A stretch of 64,000 nt of DNA from Typha latifolia (taxonomy: Eukaryota; Streptophyta; Magnoliopsida; Poales; Typhaceae). This document shows positions 24,561 to 36,345 of this stretch, one piece after another (positions within the stretch are counted from its first letter, which is position 1; every line of letters begins with the position of its first letter). The position numbers and the translations under genes were made by a program. The notes beneath the pieces are model-generated. The model searched no databases and was not told where the DNA came from. It saw nothing but the letters and a program-made list of their open reading frames with translations. Location: the NCBI GenBank assembly GCA_019914945.1, contig CM034103.1, forward strand, positions 10,540,001 to 10,604,000, read 5' to 3'.

Positions 24561-24907
24561 CAACCTTTTTGGGATGATTATTATTCCTAAAGACATCCAT
24601 GATACAACTACTATATACCTACCAATCCGTGCCATGTCATAATTAGGCATATATATATATATCTAAGCATAGATTGCCGTCCATGATCCATGACATATAT
24701 AACATTGGATATTGATGGGCCTCAAATTCTACAGAGCCCAAGAGATCGATATGGAGATATCTATCAGACTGCATGCATTTAGTATTGTTTATAATAGAAT
24801 CAATTCATTTATTCAACTGCTATACGATAACAAAGGAATTGAAGAAATAAAAATGAAGAGGATATAAATGTGTGCGTCTCATCAAACCAATCAAGAATCA
24901 CATATCA

Positions 24908-25534
24908 TCACATCATCATGACCCTGAACTCATCAAAGGTGAGGACGCCGTCGCCGTTGAGATCGTAGCGTTTGATCATCGTAGTGCACTCCGCGATCGA
25001 TCGTGTATCGCCGAGTCTACTCAACGCCCGTTTCAAGCTCTTGGGAGTTATGCACCCTTTCCCCTCCATCTCGTACACTTTGAACGCCTCCCGGAGGCTG
25101 TTCCCCTTCTCCTCCTCGCCCTCCACCTCGATCAACCTCTTGAAGTCCTCGAACCCCAACAGCCCGTCGCCGTCGCTGTCCGTCGACCCGACCACGTCCT
25201 CCGCCTCCTCGCTCGACAGTTCCTCCCCCACGCTCCTCCTCATGCAGCTCTGTAGCTCCGTCGGCGATATCTTTCCGTCTCCGTCCTCGTCAAAGTACCG
25301 AAAGATCCGCTCGAAGACATCGTCGACGTCCACCGTGCTGCTGCTACTGTTCCCGCTGTTACTGTTGCTCCTGGTTGTGACCAGCAGCTGAGGCTTCTTC
25401 TCAGGCCTCTTGGGGGATAACATAACCCATAGTTTGCTAACAAAGGAAAAAGTCCTCTGCTCCTCTATCGGTTGCTCCAGTAACGATGCAGCTAAATTTT
25501 GGGTTGCTCCAGTATTGTTGATGGTGAGCATCAT
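24908..25534 (-). CDS. Calmodulin-like EF-hand protein
   Basis: Intronless gene for 208 residues, starting at the ATG at 25534 (a double Met). The N-terminal 70 residues are Ser/Asn/Gln-rich and without domains, as in long plant CMLs. Four EF-hand loops can be placed: loop 1 at 82-93 (DEDGDGKISPTE), loop 2 at 119-130 (DSDGDGLLGFED), loop 3 at 155-166 (EMEGKGCITPKS) and loop 4 at 191-202 (DLNGDGVLTFDE). Loops 1 and 4 are canonical. Loop 2 ends in Asp instead of Glu. Loop 3 has Glu at position 1 and Ser at 12 and probably does not bind calcium. Such proteins act as Ca2+ sensor relays in the cytosol or nucleus. The ORF is GC-rich within AT-rich flanks. A (TA)n tract lies 70-100 bp upstream of the ATG. 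Which CML subgroup it belongs to (CML41/45/46-like) was not settled. Confidence 0.93.
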   Translation of the reverse strand: MMLTINNTGATQNLAASLLEQPIEEQRTFSFVSKLWVMLSPKRPEKKPQLLVTTRSNSNSGNSSSSTVDVDDVFERIFRYFDEDGDGKISPTELQSCMRRSVGEELSSEEAEDVVGSTDSDGDGLLGFEDFKRLIEVEGEEEKGNSLREAFKVYEMEGKGCITPKSLKRALSRLGDTRSIAECTTMIKRYDLNGDGVLTFDEFRVMMM

Positions 25535-25604
25535 GGTTTAGTAGCTTTGTTACCCGGGAGTTGGGAGATGTGTGATTCGATCTCCTCTACCAAGTGTTAT
25601 CCGA

Positions 25605-25631
25605 GATATATACATACATATATATATATAA
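25605..25631 (-). promoter_or_regulatory. TATA-rich core promoter region of the calmodulin-like gene
   Basis: TA-repeat rich segment about 70-100 bp upstream of the ATG in transcript sense, at the usual distance for a TATA element. Inference from position only. Confidence 0.4.
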
Positions 25632-26558
25632 GATTAAGTATCGAGGCGGTTGAATTTAAAGTAGTAGATTTTGGATTCTTATTTAAAGTTTTAGTGGAGC
25701 TTTCGAGGGAGAAGGAGGGAAAGTTCGGAGAAATTGTCTGTTTGAACGAATTACTGTCTCTGGTTCAAATGGCGGTGTCAACCGTCGAAGTACACGCGGA
25801 GTCGAATAACTTTTCTGTTCAATGATGTAATATATTTATATTTTTATTTCTTATGTAATTTTATTTTGTGGGTCAGCATAACTAAGCTACACGCGACTAA
25901 CCAACTCTAATAGAGTTAGAGTTGGTAGGTATTTTATCCATGACCAAAGAGGTCATATGTTTAATTTTAACCCCAAATAATATTGTGGAGAAATTGTTTC
26001 GTGATTTTGTGGCTTGACTCGATTCGGTTGATGGCTTAGCAGTGCGATTGGCTTAGAGGAGTAACTCAACAGTTTAAAGCAAGTCTCGACGGTATTTGAT
26101 TCAAAAGAATTATTCGGCAACGCATATGACTTAAAGCCTAGATTAGGAAGCTAAAAGCTTGGTGAGACCTAAGTGCCTCTATATCTAGGGAGGGTTGACC
26201 CTTTATCTAGTCCATATCTAGTCTTCGAGTTCATAAATGATTAAAAAACAAACTAAGCCACATGCGTATTTAAAATTGGACTACAGCGGAATCACGTAAT
26301 CAATTTTAAGCAAATATAATTAAAATATACGTAATCGAATCCTAATTTTATGTGTTTATTACTATCTATCATTCTATCTTTTTATTATTAATTTAACTTT
26401 TTTAATAAAAATATTTATAAAATATTTCTTTTGAAAAAAAAAGAAGAAATGCTACGATACAAGACGCTAAAATGTGCTTTTTATAATTTAATAAAGAAAT
26501 AAAGGGTCAAATTAACAATTAAGAAACTTCATAAAAGAAAGTTTAAACTATTTGGCAC

Positions 26559-26561
<3 letters not shown>

Positions 26562-26610
<49 letters not shown>
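26562..26610. repeat. Long (TA)n microsatellite
   Basis: About 24 uninterrupted TA units, the longest such run in the window. Confidence 0.95.
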
Positions 26611-26614
<4 letters not shown>

Positions 26615-28008
26615 GTGAAATGTGAGTCACATAATAACTTATTCTTCCACGTCATATATAAAATTCAACGTACCATTTTGTACAAAGGAGCGCCGCCACG
26701 CTTAGATATTCATTTGGTTGGGTGGACTTCTAGAAGTTTCTCTCTCTCTCTAAAATTAGTAGTTAACGTATATATCCTTATGACCTCCGGCCTTTGACTT
26801 TTGAGTACACTTCATTTCTTTAGGCGGAGTTCACTGTGTTAATCTTTCCTTCACATATAAATCAGGATTCAAATAGAAATAGTAATTCCTAATTTTTATT
26901 TTCGACAATAAGATTTATTCTAAAAGTAACTATTTTTATGTTTATTTATATTATAAAATAAAAATATAATAATCATGTTTGCTATGATATAAAATGAAGA
27001 TAAATTTTTTTTTTTACTGAAATACTCTTCAATTGAATTAAAAATAGATCGATAGTATAGACGGAGTAAAATTTACTATATTCTATTTAAGTAATGCATT
27101 ATTATAGAGCGTTAGGCTTCCAATAATAGAGCACTCTGTATGCAAAGCTAGGGTGATAAATATGTAATGCTACGGAGCAATGTATGTAATGCTAGGGCGC
27201 GGAAAGCACTACGTATATGTAATATGGCAAGCCATGGGCAATCCAAAACCGTTACTCGGATCAATAAAAGTATTATAGGAATTTTCGTCCACTGCTTTGA
27301 AAGATTCAGATCAGTAATTTTATAAAAAAAGAAAGAGGGGGGGGGAAAGAAAAATCCCCAGATCGAATCGTACGACAGTCAACGCATGAGGAACGCGTGG
27401 AGGAGAAGTCTCAAACGTGAGATATCCGGCACTTGATAGGAATAAACAAAGAAGAAAGAAGGAATTAATAGAGGAATTAGTATACTTTGTGACGCATGAG
27501 ATGATGATGCATTTTGGACGCAGCCAAAGATAAGTATGAACTCGTTCAGACGTTTGGTTGCAGGATTGGGTAGCTCCAGATGGGATGGCATCTCTCATAG
27601 ATTCTAATTAATTTTAGTCTACTGTTTCATTTATGCAGCATTATGGATGGAATAACTAAACGAAATAATGTTATATTGTCTTTTAAAATAAATAAATTAT
27701 CAGCTGTTTTTTTTTCTTTTAGCAAAATGAAATAAAAAAAATGTTTTATTCTACCAATTTTTATTAATTTTTTTGGTGTGCAAATGTAGCGTTAGGAAGT
27801 TTATAATGCAACGTTTTTTGTTGTTGAAAATTTCCCTTAAAACACTAGTAGAAATATTTTAACTAAATTAAAATTGAAAATTATAATAAAATGCTTAGAT
27901 ATGTAAATATAAAATTTAAGCAATTGAGAAGTATTATAGTTTATAAATTTATATATGGGTAATATAGTAATAAAATTTTTTTATCTCCTCGCAGCTATTA
28001 TGCCAGTC

Positions 28009-28302
28009 TAGGAGTGTAAAATTATCGGATCGTGAATTTAATTATCATATCCGCTGAGTACAACCACAAATATAAAATAACTATATAAGATTATTGAAAC
28101 CCATAAGTAAATATATGCAAAACTAGATGGGAGAACTATATAAAAGCATAAAAAAGTCTTTTGTATCGTTATATTTATAATATTTTAAACTTAATGATAT
28201 AGTGTAAATATCAATTTAAATATTAATTTTCAACTAATATTTATGTCACTATCTTGGAGTACGAATTTGGATAACATTTAATCTGACTCATTATTACTCG
28301 TA
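28009..28302. mobile_element. hAT-like non-autonomous element, copy 2
   Basis: Shares with the 20131 element the internal phrase ttaattatcatatc(t/c)gct(a/g)agta and the right-hand phrase tttaatc(c/t)gactcatt. The left end reads TAGGAGTGTAAAA and the right end, reverse-complemented, TACGAGTAATAA, both degraded versions of the TAGGG termini. The flanking 8-mers (28001-28008 and 28303-28310) share only ccag, so the target duplication is eroded. Confidence 0.55.
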
Positions 28303-28446
28303 GTCCAGCACATTATCTTCATACCAAATAAAAAAATATATAAATTTCACAAATAATTAATTCAATCATACGCTCTATATCCCCTCATGTAAAAGATGAG
28401 AAAATTGTTCATAATGGTAGACGCTTATAAGATATTCACACCTATA

Positions 28447-28447
<1 letters not shown>

Positions 28448-28480
<33 letters not shown>
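28448..28480. repeat. (TA)n microsatellite
   Basis: Uninterrupted TA run seen directly. Confidence 0.93.
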
Positions 28481-28482
<2 letters not shown>

Positions 28483-29069
28483 GATTTTATTTTGCATGTG
28501 CAATAATAGATAATGTCACGATCCTCAAGTCAATGGAGAAAGATGCACATAATTATATCTTTAAAGTATATTAATTGTAACACCTAAAAACCGAGGACTT
28601 GTTCTATAAAAAAGTTTAAAACAATAAATAGATTAAGGACCACTTATTTTACTCTTCCATTCACATCAATCGACAGAAATGTCCTACCAACTGAGTACGG
28701 AATCAACTTGTGGTACTTGGGATCTTTAAAGAGTGATCGACTAAACTAGCCTTATTTTAATTTTTATTTATCTTCCAACTCATTAACTAAAGGAGATTTT
28801 TGTATTATTAGTACTACCTAAAACGCCAATTTCATAAGCTTTTTAGGTTTTCACTCAATCGTTATAAAAAGCTGAAATATTTAACATTTTATTTATAAAA
28901 ATTCGTTTAAGTTAGTGTTTTAGTAGTGTTTTACTCTAGAGATACAATGTAGTAGATCCTTTTTAGTAATACGTTTGTTGAGCAATATATATTAATAAAA
29001 AATATTTAGAAGAGAGGCCAATTTGGTCAAAAACTCACCTGTTTTTTTGGGTGGGTACAAGAGAGGCCA

Positions 29070-29117
29070 ATTCTAGGGATGACCCTACAATTAAGATTAG
29101 AGGGTCATCCCTAGAAT
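29070..29117. repeat. Perfect 17-bp inverted repeat (hairpin) with 14-nt loop
   Basis: Arms 29070-29086 and 29101-29117 are exact reverse complements (attctagggatgaccct in the left arm). A 13-bp direct phrase, gagaggccaatt, lies at 29013 and again at 29061 just before the left arm. Confidence 0.9.
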
Positions 29118-29379
29118 CCAAAAAAATAGATGATCTATCAAAATGGGCAATGCAGTTCGTTCGTTGCCCCATTACATTCACAGTAAGTGTGCGAGAAGCT
29201 AACATGGGGGAGAGTGGTCAGTATCTGAGTGCATTGGAATATAATACTCCGGATACTTAGAGGAGGCAGGCGAATCTCCAACACTGATTGATAGTGGTTA
29301 TGACGGAGGATGAATCTCCTTCAATGATAACCTTCTACCAGTCATATACATACGAGGCAAATAAGGAGAGAGACAAAAG

Positions 29380-29850
29380 TGGAGAGGGCTAAGGCTTTTT
29401 GCCAAGAGAGGGGATGAGGTCGATATGATATTTGAGACTGCAATGAGAACTCTGCTCAAGCCAAAGGGTCAAAAGACTCGTCAAAATTAACCTTGAGCAC
29501 ATCTCTAGCGGAGGAGGAATCCAGCTGACTGACTTCCACCAAACTTCTCTTGTGTTGTGAGGGGGGGAGGGGAAGGGGTTGTAATATTCCATCGCCATCT
29601 GCATACTTAGCCAAGCAAGCAATGGTATCTACACTGGGATTAAGGTTTTCAAAACATCTCCTATTTCTAGCTTTCCAGATCATCTATATCATAGTAGCTA
29701 TGATAGCCTTAAACTTGTCAAAGTTATCATTAATATGTGACCAGTCATAGCCTAACCAGTGGGCATTGATATTAAAGGATACATTCAGATTCAGGTGCTG
29801 GGCAATCACACCCCAAACCTGAATAGGAGTTCCAAAGTCTCTTCACATAA
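29380..29850 (-). pseudogene. LINE (non-LTR retrotransposon) ORF2 C-terminal relic
   Basis: The minus strand reads VWGVIAQHLNL... then HWLGYDWSHINDNF, a stop, and then MIWKARNRRCFEN, and finally KVNFDESFD. The 'W.IWKARN...FEN' block and the 'KVNFD.SF' start of an RNase H domain are the usual C-terminal landmarks of plant LINE reverse transcriptase proteins (zf-RVT region followed by RVT_3). In-frame stops and a frame change make it dead. No reverse transcriptase core, 5' part or poly(A) tail was recognised, so it is a short relic. Confidence 0.75.
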
Positions 29851-31454
29851 GTTCGTCGTAAAGTGTAAAATAAATTTCAAACTAATTTAACTATGCTCAT
29901 TTCTTGTACATGCACAACATCCATGATATTATTTTTTTTTTAAAAATGTCTAAACTATGCTTTGAAAGGATGGACGACGAGAATAAAGATCGATTAACGT
30001 AATCTTTTTTTAAAGATAAAATAGAAGTTAGTAAATATAAAATATATATGGAAGATGAGACTAGAAAAGGAAATATTAATAAACTATTATTAAGATAAGC
30101 TATTTTTCAGTTAGTATATTAGTAACATACCTCATTGTACTGGAATAAACTAATACTTAGTTGACAAACAAATAGAGTTCACTAGGGCTTGTAATTAGAA
30201 GTGCTGATTTATACTGTCTAATCCACTTAACCTACATTTATACCAATAATTTTTTTTTTTAAAGAGAGTACATTTTGTGCTCATACTTAAATAGTTTATT
30301 TAATCAATAAGAAAGTGACTTACTATTTGAGTGCTTGACAATGTATAGTTTTGGAGGCCTTATCCTTTATCCCATTCCCCATGGTGTGATTAAGAAACAA
30401 ATGAGCGTTTTAGCTGCAAAAGTGAGCAAAAGATGAGCAGCAATGCATACTATTTTCATTTCCTTACCTATTTAAAAGCTTACCTTGGTTTACTCATTGT
30501 CATGTTTTATTACTGTGAGAAGTTAATAAAGAAACATAGCCAAAGAGCAAAACCTTTCACAATTCTTGAAATGATGATTTTATTAATATACAAACAGCAA
30601 TTCGGTAAATTATCATAAACATAATGCTTGTCTCTTAGTATAAATAACAGTAACTCTAAACATCTTAACCTGCAGATGTAAATGATATAAATATTTGAGA
30701 CTGATCAGAATCAGATCATCATCACAAAGTGTGTTTGGTGAAAATAATAACAGTAACGAATAATTGTATTGACTAAAAAAAGCCATAGAGAAAGAATGCC
30801 TCCAATTCGAGTTAAGAGAGTCAGGAAACAGGACCTCAAGACTTACTTGTTGGGAAAGCAGTAAAACAGATTTGAAGAGGTAGGAAAGGAAATGATTTAG
30901 TACTAAATTGAGATAAGAGTATACCTTCATCATTCTCATGGTAATTGCCTGCAGAAGTACTAAATCAGAAGCAGTTATGTCAATTAGCTACGTCGCTGTA
31001 ATCATCGATGAGATGGATGACGGCCTTTGCAGTGAAAAAGGAAAATAGAAAACAATACATGGCATACAAGCTCAAGCTATTTTGTCAGAGTTTCTACTTT
31101 CTCTATGCACAGTTTTGGACCATCCAACTAGCAAATAGATTCAGGTTTCAAGTGCACAATGACTTTGTTGTACAGTTATTTTTGTATGCTAATCAACTAC
31201 TTGATTATCCAACCAATCTGAAAACATTTATTGGTATACAATTATCCAAGGCAACAATTAATAGGGGGAAATGTCCCGCTTATTGAATGCTAAAGAGCCT
31301 GACATAAAAGTGTAATCCATCTGTTTAAATCAAGTTAGATCTTCCATTGATCCCACAGCTAAGACCTCAAATTTATGCAGGGAAAGGAACCTGCAGTAAA
31401 AATAGAAAATCCAATGCTCTACTGATAAGATGCGGAAATCTTAATAGCTATACC

Positions 31455-34400
31455 TTAAGTTTTTCTAAGTGTGGAACCGAAGTTCCGCAATCTCTCCATT
31501 ACAGTTCGGATCTGATCTGAAATTGTGGTGTACAGCCATCTTTGTGCGGCCTCATTAAGACCATCAGGAGAGATACTTGGCCAACCATAACTGTGTACTG
31601 ATGATTCCTGAGATACCGTCCTCGCTGTGTGCCTCAAGCTCTGAAGATCAAACTCAATTGGTTCGCCAACGATTATCTGAATATCCTTGTTGCAAACAGG
31701 TAATGGTGGTCGCCTTCCAAAAAATGATTTTTCAGGCATCACCTGGAAGTCCCACAAAAGATGAAACTAAGAAAATATATAGCTGAAAAGAAAAATTGCC
31801 GCTGAGAGGTTGTTTGACAAGAATGAACACAACGAAAAGTAAGCATTCATGCAGGATCAAAGTTGCTTCAAATATAATCAGTTCAATGCATTTGCACTGA
31901 ATGATGCTGTTTACTTGGTGAAATCAATAGTATTGAGAAGTAAGGAAAGGTATTAATACCGCCAGCGGCACTAGAAGTTTTAGCACAAGTTTGATCAATT
32001 CCCAGCACAAAATGAATCAGTTACAGTTACGGTGGAAATATTGGTCCAGAAATGAACCAAGACTAATACAAGGGCTAGTTCTGATATTGGTCATGCTTAT
32101 GTTGTCAATTCAGGTCTCTTTAGGTCCAACTTCAAAAGAAACATCTACAAATGGCATGAAACCTCTATCTTGCATGGCACAAATGAATTACTAATACTCA
32201 TGAATCAACTAACATAGGTCTCAACTGACATCTTCGTTGGTTAGTCCTTCAGCATTCAGCTTCTGATATCAACCACCCCATGTCTCCATTCCCATATCTT
32301 TCTTTAACATGTGTCTCATTGTAACGATGCTTAAAGGACTAGGAATGTGCATCAAAATTGTAAGCTACCTTTCTTTAAAAGGATCCAACTCACAAAGAAT
32401 GATGCAAATTATAGTACCTGTTGATTTAAATTAGAAATCCAATTGCCAATGTACACCCGGTTTACATAACACAAACATGCACATCTAATAAGGAATAGAT
32501 GTTTGATATTTGCATGAAATTTGAAAACATCTTTCGCTTACAAAATCATACATTGAGATAAAAATTAGATGATAGACATAACTTCTGATTTACCAGAGCA
32601 CGATGAAAAGATGAGGCCAGATTCGCCAGAAGCCAGGACTAGCTATTCTGGAGGATGATTAGGAAGTGAGATCATGATTATACTCGTAATAGACTAATAG
32701 TATGATTATATTTTATGGGAGTAATTAATTTCCTCACAGATTTGTCTCAGGATACAAGCTAATGAGATATCAAATGCTTCAAATTTGATGATATGATTTG
32801 TAATCATCATATTTGTGAAAAGCATAATTAATTTATTACACCTTGTCAGATGCATTTTCATAAGAGAAGCAGTGAAAAAACATGAGATGCTTAAAGAAAA
32901 ACAGTGAGCTTCCTGCATACCTTCTCAAAGCCAGAGTGGATAATTGGTAAAACTAGAGGTGTTACAGGTGCTCGGACGATAAGACTGGCAGTTCCCCATT
33001 TCAAACGTCTTATAGGTGCACTTTCTTGGGACACTTTTCCTTCAGGAAATGTATGCAACTGCTTGAAAGTTTATACTGAGCTTCAGAAACAAATCGTAGT
33101 TACTAACATCATTAGGACACTTCATGATAAAGAAGCCAATTATTGTATTTGGCACAAAGATTCAAGGATAACAAAAGACTTAGTACCCAGCCTCCAGCAC
33201 TCAGTACTTCAAGAGCTTCATTCATATGTTCTTGGTATATTCCACCACCTCTTGTTATAGGTATGCATTTTCCTGCACAATTAAAGAATCTTTGAAAGGG
33301 AACTCATGGCCATAACATAAGCCAAACTATGGACTTAAAGTATGCATTAAGGGAAAAGGGCTTATAAGCAACTCAAAATACACAGGCTAAAGAGAGATAC
33401 AAATATAAATGCCTTCTGTATCTTTAACATTTTAAAAGTACAAATATCATTCATATAATGAATCAATTCAGTTCAATTAGTAGATCCTTGCTTAAAAGGA
33501 AAACAATTATCCATACAAGAAATACTAGAGAAATGTTCTAGAATGTCCTAATTCCTATGGTCACAAAGTTCTGTTTTCACTTTGTCAGCAAAGATATGAA
33601 AATTTTGAAGATGAATAGGAAGCTTATAAATTGTGGAAAAGTGAGCAGTCGAAAACACAACACAGACTGGTCTGAAAAAAAACCACTACTTACAACAGGA
33701 GATATCCAACAGTACAGCAGATTGTAAAATTGATGGTGGTAGAAAGGGAATAATAGTCATTACAAATGTGAAAATGACAAGAAAGGAGACACCAAAGTCA
33801 ATGAGGGTTTCTAGTGGTACATCTAATAGGATGATAGCAGCATGGTGGCAGTTGCAAGTGCTGGCAACATGCCGATGACTACCATGTTGTAACTGGCAGC
33901 AATAGTGCATTGCAAAAAGGAACTAGTAGAACTGATAGTAGCAAGATATATGATTGAAGATCTACTAGTTGTAATAAGGGCCATCATAGCGGTAGCAGTA
34001 CATAATGAGTCCTGGAGATGAAATGGCAATTGAGTATGTTAAGAGAATAAAATAACAGGTCATGAATTCAAGTCTAGCGAGGCTATATGTCATTTAAAAT
34101 ATAAACTTCCATCCACTTAATTCAAATTTACTTCCTGGGCCAATTAAAAATTTTGAGCCTAGAAGTGTGGGAAATATTACTATATTAGTGTATAAAAGAA
34201 TAAAACCACCATTTTAGCAAGTAACAACTTAAGGTTTTAAAGCAATTAGTGAGTTAACAGAGTGGCAAAAATGGTAATAATCATATAAACATTTTTTGTT
34301 TCAATAGTTTTAACTTTTGGGTGCCAAAACTTTCCAAAGAAACTCAATTCCAAAATAGAAAGAAAAAACAACTTCACAATCTCTACTACTATGTCAAACC

Positions 34401-36202
34401 AAATTGATAACAATCTCACATAGGCATGTCCAATTCTATTTATTAATATAACAATAAAGAAATGATGTTTTGACCTCTTTATTACTCGAGCATTTTATCA
34501 TGATACAAAAGTTGTTGAGCTTTATTATTATACATAAGAAGAATCAAACAATATTTTGGTAATATACTACCTTATGTTGAGGCAAAGAAGAAAAGGAGAA
34601 GAATGATATAAAATCATATAGTCTGGCTCCTGAACAAAGCAGACATTATGATTTATTCAGTCAACATTTAAGCGCATATCACCATAAAGAAAACTCCCAA
34701 ACTTCTCTATGTGAAAAGATTTTGGCAGAAGAGACATTGCAATTAAATATGGGCAGCCATGTCAGTCTAAGGCACAAGTACCGACGCATCAAACGAAAAA
34801 AATACCAACTTCATTTGTTATATGACTCGTAAAGCATATTATAAGATGACATTACATGACCAATTCTTTTGACATGTAGTTGGTTTGGCTTAATACTCAA
34901 CATAGTCTGATTAGCAAAAGCACACTTTTCCCTGATTTTGTCAATAAGAGAATCTGGAAAGAATGAAGTAGCCTGTTTGAAAAAACAGACATGAAGCTTC
35001 CACCACATTGCAGGTGAGATCAGTTTATAGAATTATAACTTTGACTATTCAACAAGTCAACAAGAAGATATACTCATAAGATAGGCACATCTAAAAATTA
35101 GCATCAAAACTTCACATGAGCATTAGAAGCAAAGATTTCCAACCATCTTATTGGTTGCTTTCCATTTGAAAGGCGATTGAAAAAGCCACATTGACCTCAA
35201 GTTATGGATATCAAGAATTCAGCTACAGGAGAAATAAAATTAAGATAACAAATACTGCAAGCAAGCTCATCAAATAAGTTGAAAATGAACATCAAAAGAG
35301 GGAAGACTTACCTAGTCGGAATATGTATGATAAAAACTTATTTTTGAAGCATATGTCCTCTGCTGCCAGAACCCATCTTCCAAGTTTTGCATCCGCAGAA
35401 GGGAAACCGTTAAATCCCCAAATAAGTGGGTCATCCAACCTGCCTTACAATCAGCACACTTAGTAAGATGTGGTACTTTATAACTAGCAATCATCTGTGT
35501 TAATCTTTAAGAACATAGGAGTCTAGATTTTTAAAATCCAAAGAAAATAAATGAAGGATTCGGTTCAGTACTTAATGTTTAACATCTTTTATCTCACTCT
35601 CTTCCAATCAATCATTGTATCAAACAAAGAGCCAGCTTTTGCAAATCAATTTCATTATCAAGAATCTGGCAGCAATGCATCACACAAATAGTTTATTTTT
35701 ATGCCAGGTACCTTGTTATTATTAAGGAGACAAAACTATAAGGAAATCCTTTCTTTGATTCAGCCAAACTAAACAACTTTATCCGTTTAATAGACATCTA
35801 TGTTTAACTGTAACATATTGTTCAGTGCTTCATGTCCAATATCTTCTTCAATAAAAAAGATTTTTTTTAAAGATCAATAATCGGAACTAGAGAGGAAAAG
35901 AAAAAAAATTGCTTCTATTTGAATTAGATCTTTAAAACAATAAGTTTTTGAGATGAGGGTAAAAGAGGAGGAACGCACGTGGACATGTGATTGCTGACGG
36001 TGATGAGGGGGCGGCCGAGGGGGCGGTAATTGACGAGGCGGAGGAGGGTGTCGGGGTTGTGGACGGAGGTGGAGTTGAGGAGGTTGGTGACCACCTTGGC
36101 CAAAGCCCCCACCGCCGTGAACACCACCGCCCGAGGGATGCCGCCGAGATGGTCCGCCCGCCCCGCCCACCGTAACGTCCGCCGCCCCATCGCATCTCCC
36201 AT
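31455..36202 (-). CDS. Tafazzin/NAPE-synthase-type lysophospholipid acyltransferase
   Basis: Exons in transcript order: 35979-36202, 35312-35439, 33187-33272, 32921-33058, 31455-31742; 864 nt, 287 residues, in frame with GT-AG borders. The protein transfers acyl chains to lysophospholipids. Arabidopsis At1g78690, its closest relative that I recognise, has been reported as an N-acylphosphatidylethanolamine synthase and also as a lyso-PE/lyso-PG acyltransferase of the tafazzin family. The PlsC motif NHMSTLDD (H72 and D77, the HX4D pair) spans the first exon junction; RLGKCIPITRGGG follows; the FPEG motif is at 150-153; 'GTASLI' and 'PLVLPIIH' come next. No strong signal peptide; peripheral membrane binding is expected. 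The first ATG is at 36202; a second in-frame ATG at 36190 gives MGRR, which fits the family's start better, so four residues are uncertain. Exon 1 is very GC-rich compared with the rest. Confidence 0.93.
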
Positions 36203-36306
36203 TCCCCCCCACCTCGCTTCTTTTCTCCTCTGAAGCTGCAAGTAGTCTGACCTGGTTGCGCTCACTGCTCTCTCACCAAGCTTCACTATTTCTATTTGGA
36301 TTTTGG

Positions 36307-36345
<39 letters not shown>

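Larger units (their letters stand above)
18311..24907. other. Gene-free region between KCBP and the calmodulin-like gene
   Basis: No supported gene. Contents: a long pyrimidine-rich tract at about 18890-19145, a hAT-like element at 20131-20516, several (TA)n runs (20099-20124, 20528-20548, 22638-22652, 23921-23945, 24650-24662), an old repeat at about 23290-23490, a microsatellite cluster at 23588-23677, and a four-unit decayed tandem array at about 24041-24560. Open frames on the minus strand at 18893-19349 are low-complexity (Arg/Glu/Lys-rich) by-products of the pyrimidine tract. Confidence 0.6.
25826..31454. other. Gene-free region between the calmodulin-like and acyltransferase genes
   Basis: No supported host gene. 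It contains a long (TA)n at about 26562-26610, a hAT-like copy at 28009-28302, a (TA)n at 28448-28480, a hairpin at 29070-29117 and a LINE relic at about 29380-29850. The minus-strand frames at 27320-27600 have no recognisable domain and are treated as chance. Confidence 0.6.

Noticed and set aside
17511..24908. Functional cluster of KCBP with the calmodulin-like gene
   Set aside because: They are 7 kb apart with transposons between; plant genes are rarely clustered by function and nothing in the sequence links them.
24872..25391. Two long plus-strand frames over the calmodulin-like gene
   Set aside because: They are shadows of the GC-rich EF-hand gene on the other strand, which explains the lack of stops.
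27320..27598. 92- and 70-codon minus-strand frames
   Set aside because: Hydrophobic but repetitive composition, no ATG context or homologous motif that I recognise, and two frames overlap equally well.
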